DNA of 50,631 bases from an uncultured Lachnospiraceae bacterium (GTDB taxonomy: Bacteria; Bacillota; Clostridia; Lachnospirales; Lachnospiraceae). A model generated the notes under the pieces. It did not search any database and was not told the DNA's origin. It was given only the letters and a program-made list of their open reading frames with translations. A program made the position numbers and the translations under genes. Position 1 is the first letter of the stretch. Each line of letters starts with the position of its first letter. The DNA is taken from assembly GCA_947178145.1 (NCBI GenBank), contig CAMWXE010000037.1:1-50631 (forward strand), read 5' to 3'. This document shows, piece after piece, positions 26,898 through 36,034 of the stretch.

Positions 26898-28784
26898 CTA
26901 CGACGCATCTGAGACATAATACTGCGCCTGCGCGTTCCACAGCTCGCTGTACTTGCCCCCCTCCTGCATGAGGAGCGTCTCATGACTCCCCTGCTGCACC
27001 ATGCTTCCCTCGTGAAAAACGATAATCTCATCGCAGAAGCGGCAGGAGGAGAGGCGGTGGCTGATATAGATCGCCGTCCTGTCCTCGACAATCTGATTCA
27101 GGCGCGTGTAGATCTCATACTCCGCTATCGGGTCGAGCGCGGCCGTCGGCTCGTCGAGAATCAGGAACGCCGAATCGCGGTACATGGCCCGCGCAATCGC
27201 AATCTTCTGCTCCTCGCCGCCGGAAATCTCCACGCCGTCCTCCGACAGATCCCTGAACAGCATTGTCTCCAATCCCTTTGGCATTATCTCAATACGCTCC
27301 CACACGCCGGCTTTCCGACAGCAGCTTTCCGCCTTCTGTGTGTCGTATATCACACTTGCCGCCACATTCTGTCCCACGGGAAAGGCAAGCAGCTTAAAAT
27401 CCTGAAATACTACAGAAAACACACGCATATATTCCTGGTAATCATACTTTCGAATGTTGATTCCGTTCAGCAGAATCTCACCCTCTGTCGGATCATACAG
27501 ACGACAGAGCAGTTTGATAAAGGTCGTCTTGCCAGAACCATTCTGCCCGACCAGCGCAAGGCGTTCCCCGACTTTGAATTTCAGAGAAATATTTTTCAGC
27601 ACATCATTCTCTGTGCCAGGATATCGAAAGCTCACATTGCAAAACTCCACTTCATAGTTCTTATCAGAACGTTTCTCCACAGTGAGCGAGCCCTGGTACA
27701 TTTTGTTTGGAATATCCAGGAAAGAAAAGGCTCTTTTTAAATAAAAGGCATTCACACTTGCATTCCCTGTGATTTCTATCATTTTTGCCATTCCGCCTGA
27801 CAATACTGTAATTGCGCCAATATACTGTGTGACAGAGCCAACACCAAATGCGCCGCCCCACGCTTTCAGGCACACAAAGAGATAGACAATACCAATAAAA
27901 ATCCTGGAAACAGCAGCGGAAGCCGCACAGGCCACTCCCATCTTCCCCCTCCCATATCTGGCGGCCTTCGAATGAATCCCATAACTACAGTTTATGGCGT
28001 CCATCTGTTCAAAGAATTTGTCCTGCCGGTACAGCCGTACATCCAAAGCCCTCTTATCCTCCGACATTAATCTGCTTAAGAATTGGAACATCCGGTTCCC
28101 AAACTTAAATCCTTCATCACATTCAATCCAGCATTTTGTGCCAATCGTTTCCAGACAGGGAGAAAGCACGGTCACTCCGAAAAGAAGCAGTACCAGCAGC
28201 AGAATGCAGAGTGGATGATTCAGCATGGTAAGCCATCCGGCATCCACCCGAACCGGAAGCCGGAACAGCGAGACAGAAAGCGCAATTCCGCCAAGCAGTT
28301 GAAACAGCGCCTCAATAAAATCCCGAAACTGCAGATAAACCATCCGCATCCCATAGGCACCCCACTGCGATGTCTGCTGTATCGCATCCAGCAATTCGTG
28401 CGTCCTCGTATCCTCCGCATCACAGAAATCCATAGACAGCAGTTTATCAAACTGACGTTTCCAGTCATATAAATAAATGCATAATCCATCTGACAGCACA
28501 TTTTTCCACCGAAAGACAACTGCTTTCAGCAACAGTACCACAGCCTCAACTGCAAGCAGTGTCAGAACCCTGCGCACCAAAATATCCTTTTGCCGTGCCC
28601 CCGCCAGCTCATTTAAAATCTGCGCAGAAAAGAAAAGCGTGATGTACGGAAATACCGCATTGACCAGGGAATATAAGGCCGTCGAGACTAACACCGCCGG
28701 ACACTCTCTGTACCACAGGGCAAACGCACGTCTGTTCAGCTGTATTTTCTCTTTCCAATTCATTTTTTCTTTTTCTTCCTTCAT
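26898..28784 (-). CDS. ABC exporter (fused membrane/ATPase half), second of pair
   Basis: A 628-residue half-transporter: about six membrane segments (residues about 25-320), then an ATPase domain with Walker A GQNGSGKTT, signature ISGGEEQKIAIARAM and Walker B LILDEPTAALD, ending with ISHRLSSCRFCDEI. The signature is variant (ISGGEEQK instead of LSGGQ). The ATG follows GGAGGAGATTTGAAA. It starts two bases after the stop of the upstream paralogue, so the two are translated together and probably form a heterodimeric exporter. No peptidase C39 domain. The substrate could be a peptide, but no precursor gene is visible. Confidence 0.88.
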   Translation of the reverse strand: MKEEKEKMNWKEKIQLNRRAFALWYRECPAVLVSTALYSLVNAVFPYITLFFSAQILNELAGARQKDILVRRVLTLLAVEAVVLLLKAVVFRWKNVLSDGLCIYLYDWKRQFDKLLSMDFCDAEDTRTHELLDAIQQTSQWGAYGMRMVYLQFRDFIEALFQLLGGIALSVSLFRLPVRVDAGWLTMLNHPLCILLLVLLLFGVTVLSPCLETIGTKCWIECDEGFKFGNRMFQFLSRLMSEDKRALDVRLYRQDKFFEQMDAINCSYGIHSKAARYGRGKMGVACAASAAVSRIFIGIVYLFVCLKAWGGAFGVGSVTQYIGAITVLSGGMAKMIEITGNASVNAFYLKRAFSFLDIPNKMYQGSLTVEKRSDKNYEVEFCNVSFRYPGTENDVLKNISLKFKVGERLALVGQNGSGKTTFIKLLCRLYDPTEGEILLNGINIRKYDYQEYMRVFSVVFQDFKLLAFPVGQNVAASVIYDTQKAESCCRKAGVWERIEIMPKGLETMLFRDLSEDGVEISGGEEQKIAIARAMYRDSAFLILDEPTAALDPIAEYEIYTRLNQIVEDRTAIYISHRLSSCRFCDEIIVFHEGSMVQQGSHETLLMQEGGKYSELWNAQAQYYVSDAS

Positions 28785-28786
28785 TT

Positions 28787-30619
28787 TCAAATCTCCTCCG
28801 CTGAAGAACACTGATAATATCTGCTCTGAAGTTCAAATAGCTCTGTATATCTTTTTCCATTCCCAAGCAGCTCCTCGTGTGTTCCCTCCTCTGCAATCTT
28901 TCCGTTCTCAATCAGCAAAATCCTGTCACAAAAGCGGGTGGAAGCCAGTCTGTGAGAGATAAATATCGCACTTTTTTCTTCTGTCAGCGCATTGTATCTC
29001 TGATAAATATCACTCTCTGCAATAGGGTCAAGTGCGGCGGTTGGCTCGTCCAACACCACAATCGGACTGTCCTTGTATAAAAGCCTTGCAAGCATCAGCC
29101 GCTGCTGCTCCCCACCGGAAAGCTCCACCGCATCGGCATACATATCCCTCACCAGCAGCGTATCATACTTTTTCGGCAACGCTTCAACTTTCTGTTTCAA
29201 TCCCGCCTTCTCGATACAGTCCCATACCCGCTCCATGTCAATCTTTTTCACATCCTGTGCCACATTGGCCGCCACTGTTGCCGGAATCAGAGAAAAGTTC
29301 TGAAACACACCGGAAATCAGCTTGTAGTATTCCCGACGGTTATACACCTTGATATTGACTCCATTTAACAGTACCTCGCCCTCATCCGGATCATAAAATC
29401 CGCAGATCAGCTTCACCAGAGTGGTCTTTCCAGCCCCATTCAAACCTACGATCGCCAGTTTCTCTCCCGGGTGAATTGTGAGATTTAGATGAGAAAAAAT
29501 CTCCTTTTCCGGCTCTGACTCTGAACCAGAATACCGAAAGGACACATCGCGCAGCTCAATTGTGTATTTCTGATGCTGTTCCTGGCGGAGCGGCTCGCCG
29601 TCTTCCATGCGAAAAATTTCCCTGTAATCCAAAAATCCCCGCACGGATTCCAGCTCCAGCCCTTGTCTGTGGAGCGTGGCCATGTTTTCCATAATGCCGC
29701 TAATCCATGCGGTAAATCCGCTGACTGCTGAAAAATACAGCAAAAATTCCGCTGCACCAATCTTCCCGTCTAACACCATATAGAGCAGATAGGCATATGC
29801 AACGCCATTGCGCAATATCCCCAACACCAAATCCGTCAAATCTGCCACGAAATAGCGTCTTTCCCTTCTCATGCCAAAATCAAGATAGCACTTCAAGTAT
29901 TTTTCCTGCAGTTCCCGAAGCCACTTTTGCATACCGAAGATGCGGATATCCTTTGCCAGATCGCGGTCCTGTGCTCTCATCTGTATATACCGAACCTGTT
30001 TCGCAATCTCCATTTCTTCTTTCTGATGGCTGTAATTCCACTCGTTTGCCCGGTAATTGACCAGATATCCCATAACTGCAGTGAACACTGTGGCAATCAT
30101 CACAACCACGTCTACGCTTTTCAGCAGATATAAGTAAATCAGAAACCCTGCCGTGTTCTGCATCAGCCCCGCAAACGTATTCCAGATCGCCTCTGATGCC
30201 TTGTCGTTATTGCTCAGCGTATCGCTCGCCTTTGCCAGCAAATTCAGAAAATCCTGTTTTTCATGCAGCGGGTAGGAACAGATACTCATCTTGGTCCGCA
30301 TCTGATTCATAAGCGTATTCCGCACCTCAATTCTGCCAAAAAGCTTGTTCTGGTCCACATAAGCCTGCAATGCACTGACTGTCGTGATTCCTATTGTAAA
30401 AAACAAAAGGATAGACAACAGTTCGGACAATGTTCTGCGCATTTCCAGACTTTTTAGAATGGATGGTGCCACATACAGCTCCAAGACGGTTGCTGCCACT
30501 GCAAGCAGCCCCTGCAGCAACGTAAACACGATAACACTCGGTGCCGTGATTCCTGCCTGCCGCATCATAAAGAGCGCATTCCGAAGAACCCCGTACCTTT
30601 TCACTGTCTTTTCCTCCAT
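28787..30619 (-). CDS. ABC exporter (fused membrane/ATPase half), first of pair
   Basis: A 610-residue half-transporter with about six membrane segments in the first 320 residues and an ATPase with Walker A GLNGAGKTT, signature LSGGEQQRLMLARLL and Walker B VVLDEPTAALD. The ATG at 30619 follows AGGGGG with eight-base spacing. It is the first gene after a LytTR-like tandem operator and is coupled to the second half-transporter. The two together resemble heterodimeric exporters beside GHKL/LytTR regulators in Clostridia. Confidence 0.88.
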   Translation of the reverse strand: MEEKTVKRYGVLRNALFMMRQAGITAPSVIVFTLLQGLLAVAATVLELYVAPSILKSLEMRRTLSELLSILLFFTIGITTVSALQAYVDQNKLFGRIEVRNTLMNQMRTKMSICSYPLHEKQDFLNLLAKASDTLSNNDKASEAIWNTFAGLMQNTAGFLIYLYLLKSVDVVVMIATVFTAVMGYLVNYRANEWNYSHQKEEMEIAKQVRYIQMRAQDRDLAKDIRIFGMQKWLRELQEKYLKCYLDFGMRRERRYFVADLTDLVLGILRNGVAYAYLLYMVLDGKIGAAEFLLYFSAVSGFTAWISGIMENMATLHRQGLELESVRGFLDYREIFRMEDGEPLRQEQHQKYTIELRDVSFRYSGSESEPEKEIFSHLNLTIHPGEKLAIVGLNGAGKTTLVKLICGFYDPDEGEVLLNGVNIKVYNRREYYKLISGVFQNFSLIPATVAANVAQDVKKIDMERVWDCIEKAGLKQKVEALPKKYDTLLVRDMYADAVELSGGEQQRLMLARLLYKDSPIVVLDEPTAALDPIAESDIYQRYNALTEEKSAIFISHRLASTRFCDRILLIENGKIAEEGTHEELLGNGKRYTELFELQSRYYQCSSAEEI

Positions 30620-30686
30620 AATCAGTCCCCCTTCTTCCACAAGTTATCTCCAGTTCTCTTTTTCTGTATCCCTGAAACATATCCAC

Positions 30687-30751
30687 ATCATAACATAAAA
30701 AATCCCCAGACATATAATCCGGGGACGAAATGCCCATCCGAGGGGACGAAA
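30687..30751 (-). promoter_or_regulatory. LytTR-type tandem operator and promoter
   Basis: GGGGACGAAA occurs exactly twice, at 30721-30730 and 30742-30751, with a 21-base period (two helical turns), the arrangement of LytTR/AgrA binding sites. Read on the minus strand these lie five bases upstream of a weak -35 and a TATGAT -10 (complement of 30687-30692), driving the exporter pair. A weak -35 fits an activated promoter. Confidence 0.65.
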
Positions 30752-30776
30752 CGCAATGTATCATGTTAACGGTTCC

Positions 30777-31436
30777 TTACTGTGGCAGCAATATTTCTGT
30801 GGTGAAGGCACCATCCTCACTGTTTCTGCTGATATAGCCCTGATAGCGCTCAATAATCGTGTCAATCCGCACCAGCCCATAACCATGTCCCTGCCCCTTA
30901 GAGGTCCGAAAACGCCCATTTTCCTTCTGCAGCTTCCCCACTGCCGTCCTGTTCGTAAAAGACATATAGAGTTGGGTATTTTTCATGTCCATATAGACGC
31001 GTATCATCCGCTCTTCCTTTGGCAATCCCATGCTTGCCTCGATGGCATTGTCAAAAAGATTCCCGATGATGATGCACAGATCAATTTCTGCCGTGGTGAG
31101 TGCCACCGCCACATGCGCATCTGCCGTCACAGCGATCTCTTTCGACTTTGCCAGCGAAATCTTGCTGTTGAGTATGATGTCTGTCATCTTATTTCCGGTC
31201 TTCAGTGCCATATCCACTGTATTTAAGTCCGTGTCCAGCTCGTCCAGATAGCGCTTGATGTCGTCCAGTGCGCCCATATCTGCGTAGCTTTTGAGCACCT
31301 GTATGTGATTGCGGTAATCATGACGCCACCCGCGCATCTGGCAGTACATATTCTCCACCTCTGCGTAGTGTGTTGCCAGCAAATCGCTCTGATAGGCCGC
31401 AATTCGTTTGTCGATTATTTTGTCAAATATAGACAC
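30777..31436 (-). CDS. GHKL-type histidine kinase without sensor domain
   Basis: A 219-residue AgrC-like kinase core. The phosphoacceptor is His39 in RGWRHDYRNHIQVL, and the ATPase domain has GNLFDNAIEAS, then GQGHGYGLVRIDTI. There are no membrane segments: the entire sensor half of a normal AgrC-type kinase is absent. The GTG start follows GGGGAG. It sits between the LytTR regulator and the exporter pair. It may sense a cytoplasmic signal or rely on another membrane protein. Confidence 0.85.
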   Translation of the reverse strand: MSIFDKIIDKRIAAYQSDLLATHYAEVENMYCQMRGWRHDYRNHIQVLKSYADMGALDDIKRYLDELDTDLNTVDMALKTGNKMTDIILNSKISLAKSKEIAVTADAHVAVALTTAEIDLCIIIGNLFDNAIEASMGLPKEERMIRVYMDMKNTQLYMSFTNRTAVGKLQKENGRFRTSKGQGHGYGLVRIDTIIERYQGYISRNSEDGAFTTEILLPQ

Positions 31437-31504
31437 TGTTGTCTCCCCTTATCTGCTTCTTTCAAAAAAGATGCAATGAATCTGTGGTATCGCTGTGCAT
31501 TATT

Positions 31505-32221
31505 CTAAAAATACTGTATCATCGCGCGGTTTATCTCATCATACAATCCTCTGGAAAGCGGAACCTGCATCCCATCCTTTAAGACCACCTGCGACTTTGT
31601 GATTTTTTTGACAAATCTCAAGTTCACAAGATACGACCTCCCTGTGCGAAAAAAGCTTTCGTCTAACTCCCGCTCCAACTCACCGAGCGTCTTTTTGACA
31701 GTGTAGGTTTCCACACCATGAATGGTCACATAATTTCGCTGTACCTCCAAATAGCGAATCTCACTGACTGGAATCCGCACAATGCCCTCTGATATCTGCA
31801 GACATAATTCCTTCTCCCTGTCCTTCACCCGCTGCACCGCACGCTCAAGCACGCCGCCCAGCCGCTCCTCTGTCACTGGCTTCAGCAGATAATGCAGTGC
31901 CTCCACGTCATATCCCTCAGCAATATAATCCATATAGCCTGTGACAAATACAATCTGAATCGTGTGGTCACGCTCCCGCAGCTTTGCCGCCAATTCTATA
32001 CCATTCATGCACTTTTTGTCCATGCAGTTTGTTTTCATCTCAATATCGAGGAATAAGAGATCAAATGTCCTGTCCTCCTCATACCGGAACAGAAAAGCCT
32101 CCGCAGAAGAAAACTCCTCCACATACATCATGACTGCATGGTCTGACGCCCACTTTTTTATAAATCTGGCCACATAAGAAGCATCTGCCTGCTCATCATC
32201 ACAGACTGCGATTCTGTACAC
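31505..32221 (-). CDS. LytTR family response regulator (AgrA-like)
   Basis: A 238-residue regulator with a receiver domain (RIAVCDDEQAD, phospho-Asp59 in LLFLDIEM, Lys in LLKPVTEERLGG) and a C-terminal LytTR DNA-binding domain (about 140-238) with IRYLEVQRNYVTIHG and FFRTGRSYLVNLRFVKKI. The GTG at 32221 starts the conserved receiver and follows AGGGGA; a longer ATG frame would add an unrelated N-terminus. It probably binds the 21-base tandem repeat upstream of the exporter genes. Confidence 0.9.
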   Translation of the reverse strand: MYRIAVCDDEQADASYVARFIKKWASDHAVMMYVEEFSSAEAFLFRYEEDRTFDLLFLDIEMKTNCMDKKCMNGIELAAKLRERDHTIQIVFVTGYMDYIAEGYDVEALHYLLKPVTEERLGGVLERAVQRVKDREKELCLQISEGIVRIPVSEIRYLEVQRNYVTIHGVETYTVKKTLGELERELDESFFRTGRSYLVNLRFVKKITKSQVVLKDGMQVPLSRGLYDEINRAMIQYF

Positions 32222-32348
32222 TTTACATTCCCCTCTCTCCACACAATTTTGTTTTCTTATTATATATGAAATGCGCAAAAGATGCAAATCAAAGAGACTG
32301 CCACCGCTGTCATCGGCAGCAACGAAAACGACAGCGTGGCAAAATAGC

Positions 32349-34757
32349 TTATTGAGAATGAGTCAGCTCAACTTTCTCCCCGTCGCAATATACCGTCACT
32401 GGTCCGTTATCGGGCAGTGCCAGAAATACGTCGCCGTAATCTTTTTTCTGAAAACGCTGGATATCAACCTGCCAGCCGTTCTCATCGTATTTCAGCTGAT
32501 AGCCATAACTCCACGCAAATCCTCTGCAGCATAGATACTGCCGTCCTTCCGAGTGATACACGTACCATGTCCTGACTGCGCCGTCGTCCATCATCTGACT
32601 GACCACGTCCGCCGGAAGCTCCTCCCCTGTCAGTCTGTACACGTCATTCTCCGGATCAAACCCCTTTTCCTCAGCCTTGTACTTCGCTTCAAAATCGCTC
32701 TCCCCGGCATCTGCATCTGACTCCGTCCCGACAAAATTCCAGTCCGGCAATTCCTCTCCGCCAAATAACGCGGTCACTTCCTCCTCAGTCATATATTCCA
32801 CACGGATGATCTCGTTCCTGATGCTGCGGGTCACTTTCACATCCACCGTGCCGCTGGGATTCCACTGAAGCGTCCTGATAATCTGCTCCCCGTCATACTC
32901 GTCGAAAAATACGCGAACAAGCTGGTTCTGATAGTAAAAATCCCGGCCGTCTCTGATAATCCCCCACTCCCGATACTGTCTGGCATCCTCCTGCTCCGCG
33001 TTCCATTTCCATTGCTCCAAATCCTCAGAGTCCATCAGAATATACCGAAAACCGATATCCATATCCTCCTCCTCTGCCCTGTCCTGCCAGCTTTTGTATA
33101 AGTCTGCATTCATTTCCCTTACGAGGACAGAGAAAAAGTCGATCGCGCCATCCGTATATGCCCTCCCGGCATACTCCGCAATCAGCGGACTGCCGCTGTC
33201 CAGACTGCCTGTCAATATAGCAAAATAACTGATTGCATCGTCCGCATATGTTCTCCCGACATACTCCGCAATCAGCGGACTGCCGCTGTCCAGCCGAAAG
33301 ACTGCCGCGGAGAAGAAACTGCTGGCACCATCCGTATACAGTTTATCCAGCCATCTTCTCTGGTCAGACTCGTCCAGCGTGGAAAACACTGCGCCAAACT
33401 GCGACGGCATATCCGCCTCATAATACTGCACTGCCAAATCTTCCAGAGATTTCTTCGTTTCTGCATCTTTTATCCTTTGATTATCTGTATCGACCGCGCT
33501 CTGATTTCCAGTGACATGTGCGCCAATATTGTGATCGACTGCACTCTGATTCGCGGCAATAGCATTTTCGGCATTTGTGTATTCGTTCACTAAATTCTCG
33601 CTCATTAAATTTTCCGTCGCTGTAGATTCACTTGAAGTACTTCTCGTCACTGCATTTGTAATTTTTGCTGTTGTGACAGGTTCCACATAGGCTCCCATAA
33701 CCGTTGCCCCCATTATTATGACAACTGTGAACACGATTGATATTGTTGTAACCAGCATTGAACTTTTCTTGAAATTCATAATCGCTCTCAGCCTTTCCTT
33801 CAGCAATTCTGCATTCTCGTTGAGCGTGACGGAGACCGGGAAATCTTTGAGGCTTCCACCGGTTCCCAGCGCGCGAAACAGTGTATCCCCGTATGCGCAC
33901 CGCTCCTCTGCGCCGAGTGCTCCAAGCACCACCTCATCACAGGAAAACTCACAGGCGCGGTTGATTTCCCGTCCCATCAGCCAAACCAACGGATTGAACC
34001 AGTGCAGACAGATGGTAAGCTGCACCAGCCATTTGTAAAACAAATCTTTTCTTTTATAATGTATCAATTCATGCCAGATGGTACAGGTAAAATCGTTCTC
34101 CGCCAAATCTGCCGTCGGCAATATGATATATGGGCGAAAGAATCCAATCAGCAAAGGCGATGAAACCAGCGTGTTTACACACAGCTCCACCGGACGCCTC
34201 ACTCCAGCCAGCTCTCCGATCCGCGCCAGTCTGTCCAGCAAATCCGTATCAGAGACTTCCCGGTGTCCAGCCCTGACATATTTCACAAAGCTTTGGTAGA
34301 TCGTAACTTTGCGAAGCATCAGCAGCAAAGCGATCATCAGCCATGGAATCCACAGATTTTGCAGCGGCTTATCTTTGACAGTATTTATTGTAGTCTCAGT
34401 AATTGCACTGCTGTTGACCGACGTTCTGCTTCCAGTCTGCCCTGATTCCTGTATGACAGTATTCTCCTCCATCGGATAAACTGGTTTGGCATCATTCTCT
34501 GCCGCCGAAGTAGCCGGCACTTGAATATTGACATGGTCTACTTTATTCATTTGATTCATTTTTGCAAACATCGTCCCTACAATACCCGACGTCGGTGCAA
34601 TCGGCAAAAGCAGACGCGCAATCACTACCAGCCAGATATAGTACTGCCATTGTCTGCTAAACTTGTTTTTGAGCAAAGGCTTGCAGAAAAATAAGACAAG
34701 AATCAACAGGGAACCTGACAACGACAGGGAAAAGACAATTTTCATCACAACGCTCAT
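32349..34757 (-). CDS. M56/BlaR1-like membrane metalloprotease
   Basis: An 802-residue antirepressor-type protease. Four membrane segments surround the zinc motif HELIH (near 229-233) and LHWFNPLVW. The last membrane segment (VVIIMGATVMGAYV, near 345) leads to a linker with the repeated NQSAVD and then a large extracellular domain of about 370 residues. That domain is not the penicillin-binding domain of classical BlaR1. It holds two near-identical 30-residue units around LDSGSPLIAEY. Its ATG overlaps the BlaI stop as ATGA. It probably cleaves the BlaI-type repressor after sensing an outside signal. Confidence 0.85.
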   Translation of the reverse strand: MSVVMKIVFSLSLSGSLLILVLFFCKPLLKNKFSRQWQYYIWLVVIARLLLPIAPTSGIVGTMFAKMNQMNKVDHVNIQVPATSAAENDAKPVYPMEENTVIQESGQTGSRTSVNSSAITETTINTVKDKPLQNLWIPWLMIALLLMLRKVTIYQSFVKYVRAGHREVSDTDLLDRLARIGELAGVRRPVELCVNTLVSSPLLIGFFRPYIILPTADLAENDFTCTIWHELIHYKRKDLFYKWLVQLTICLHWFNPLVWLMGREINRACEFSCDEVVLGALGAEERCAYGDTLFRALGTGGSLKDFPVSVTLNENAELLKERLRAIMNFKKSSMLVTTISIVFTVVIIMGATVMGAYVEPVTTAKITNAVTRSTSSESTATENLMSENLVNEYTNAENAIAANQSAVDHNIGAHVTGNQSAVDTDNQRIKDAETKKSLEDLAVQYYEADMPSQFGAVFSTLDESDQRRWLDKLYTDGASSFFSAAVFRLDSGSPLIAEYVGRTYADDAISYFAILTGSLDSGSPLIAEYAGRAYTDGAIDFFSVLVREMNADLYKSWQDRAEEEDMDIGFRYILMDSEDLEQWKWNAEQEDARQYREWGIIRDGRDFYYQNQLVRVFFDEYDGEQIIRTLQWNPSGTVDVKVTRSIRNEIIRVEYMTEEEVTALFGGEELPDWNFVGTESDADAGESDFEAKYKAEEKGFDPENDVYRLTGEELPADVVSQMMDDGAVRTWYVYHSEGRQYLCCRGFAWSYGYQLKYDENGWQVDIQRFQKKDYGDVFLALPDNGPVTVYCDGEKVELTHSQ
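33170..33293 (-). repeat. 90-base tandem repeat inside the M56 gene
   Basis: A 34-base perfect repeat (33170-33203 and 33260-33293) with a period of exactly 90 bases, so 30 in-frame codons. It encodes the duplicated LDSGSPLIAEY unit; the flanking codons are similar but diverged. Confidence 0.75.
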
Positions 34758-35134
34758 CTGCCATCACGCTCCTTTTTCCAGAACTGACTCAGCTCCTCGT
34801 AATCTTTTGCCGAAATCATTTCCCTTTGAATCAGTGTTGTCACCAACCCTTTCGCATTTCCCTCATAGAGCTTGTTGAGCAGTGTCTGCGTCTGCGCTGC
34901 CTGATAGTCGGACTCGGACACGACCGCTGTATATTCGTTGCGGCGTCCGATTTTATTCGTCTTTAGCATTCCTTTTTCCACCAGCCGGGAGAGCAGGGTA
35001 ATGATGGTATTCTTCTGCCACGTGCGCCCATTGCCAGCCAGCTCTTCCATAATCTGCGCATAGAGCGCACGGCCTCCGTTTGCCCACACAATTTTCATCA
35101 ATTCCAATTCGGAATCCGAAACCTGTTGTATCAT
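34754..35134 (-). CDS. BlaI/CopY-type repressor
   Basis: A 126-residue BlaI family winged-helix repressor: ISDSELEL-type start (VSDSELELMKIVWANGG), WQKNTIITLLSRLVEKGML and the C-terminal dimer region with FWKKERDGR. The ATG at 35134 follows AGAGAGG and begins the conserved domain; an upstream ATG in frame would overlap the operator. It should repress its own operon and be cut by the downstream M56 protease. Confidence 0.9.
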   Translation of the reverse strand: MIQQVSDSELELMKIVWANGGRALYAQIMEELAGNGRTWQKNTIITLLSRLVEKGMLKTNKIGRRNEYTAVVSESDYQAAQTQTLLNKLYEGNAKGLVTTLIQREMISAKDYEELSQFWKKERDGR

Positions 35135-35183
35135 AATTACCTCTCTTTCTATCTGTCTGTGCCTCATCACAGCCAGATTGTAT

Positions 35184-35239
35184 GACGACATTTTGTAGTC
35201 CTAATATCAAGATAACACTTTGTAGTCTATATGTCAATA
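35184..35239 (-). promoter_or_regulatory. BlaI operon promoter with two operators
   Basis: TTTTGTAGTC occurs twice, at 35191-35200 and 35220-35229. Each is half of a near-palindrome: GACGACA-TTT-TGTAGTC (35184-35200) and GATAACA-N5-TGTAGTC (35211-35229). These match the form of BlaI/MecI sites. TTGACA (complement of 35234-35239) with TTATCT about 18 bases downstream gives the promoter; one operator lies between the boxes, the other just past the -10. Confidence 0.75.
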
Positions 35240-35288
35240 ATTGCGTAAGAAAAACTTTCCCCCTACTTGCGCATCGGCGTGTGCATTA

Positions 35289-35321
35289 AAAAAGAACGGT
35301 AACTGAAACACCGCTCTTTTT
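35289..35321 (-). terminator. Terminator of the XRE gene
   Basis: Arms AAAAAGAACGGT (35289-35300) and ACCGCTCTTTTT (35310-35321) form a 12-pair stem with one G-U pair. T and A runs suit termination of the minus-strand XRE gene. Confidence 0.65.
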
Positions 35322-35330
35322 ATGTACATG

Positions 35331-35600
35331 CTAATCCAAAAGTTTCTCATATGTCGTTTCCAGTACATCCCTGATTGCCCGAAGCTGCTGGAGCTGTATA
35401 TGCTGAATCCCCCTCTCAATCTTGACAAGGCATTCCCTTGTGATTGGAATCCCCTGCAGATTCATCATTCGAACAAGCTCGACTTGTCCGATCCCCCTTG
35501 ATTTTCGAATCTTCCTAATGTTATGACCAATTGTCCCTGTTTTGTCCTGCTTAATCTTCTGTTCCGTTCTATCACATCCCCTGAACCTAAACCAGCCCAT
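35331..35600 (-). CDS. XRE-type HTH regulator
   Basis: An 89-residue protein with a helix-turn-helix of the XRE/Cro family: IGHNIRKIRKSRGIGQVELV, ITRECLVKIERG, RAIRDVLETTYEKLLD. The first about 22 residues are atypical, and the ATG lacks a clear ribosome site, so the true start may be nearer the HTH. Alone between terminators; probably a small regulator of itself or a nearby element. Confidence 0.75.
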   Translation of the reverse strand: MGWFRFRGCDRTEQKIKQDKTGTIGHNIRKIRKSRGIGQVELVRMMNLQGIPITRECLVKIERGIQHIQLQQLRAIRDVLETTYEKLLD

Positions 35601-35636
35601 TTTTTGTTCATTTTACCCAATAATTATCGCATAATG

Positions 35637-35660
35637 GGACTAAAAATAGTCCACTTGTGG
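35637..35660. promoter_or_regulatory. Dyads upstream of the XRE gene
   Basis: GGACTA-AAAA-TAGTCC (35637-35652), directly joined to CCAC-TT-GTGG (35651-35660), 37 bases before the XRE start. Candidate autoregulatory operator. Confidence 0.4.
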
Positions 35661-35714
35661 AAATAGCTATCCCTCTGTAAAATGACACGTGAAAATATGG
35701 ATTCGCAATATGTA

Positions 35715-35885
35715 TTAAGAAATCGTTATCTTTCCATGTTCTTTTTCAAATTCAGCAATATGCCTTTTCACAAGAACCTCCAATTCCCTGTTCGCAGAAC
35801 GCGCGTCATATTCCGCGACATAACGGAGCTTCTTTAATATTTCTTCATCCGTCCGAAATGTAAACTTGATAATCTTGTCCGTCAT
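35715..35885 (-). CDS. 56-residue ribbon-helix-helix-like protein
   Basis: A short frame starting MTDKIIKFTFRTDEEILKKL and continuing YDARSANRELEVLVKRHI, the beta strand plus two helices of Arc/MetJ-type DNA-binding proteins. AAAGGAG lies about ten bases before the ATG. Such proteins are often antitoxins or plasmid regulators. It is divergent from the 125-residue gene at 36035, and no toxin is recognised beside it. Confidence 0.7.
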   Translation of the reverse strand: MTDKIIKFTFRTDEEILKKLRYVAEYDARSANRELEVLVKRHIAEFEKEHGKITIS

Positions 35886-36034
35886 TTCATAAAACTCCTT
35901 TGATGACTTTTTGACCTTATTATACCTTTAAATTGACGGCAAAGTTTAAGTTGACGGCATTCTGACGGCATATTATAATAAGAATATCGATACAAAAGAA
36001 AAAATGGGAAACCGATATAAAAAGGAAAAAAATT

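Noticed and set aside
26982..27740. 252-codon plus-strand frame inside the exporter gene
   Set aside because: Antisense to an ABC ATPase with all its motifs; composition is not natural.
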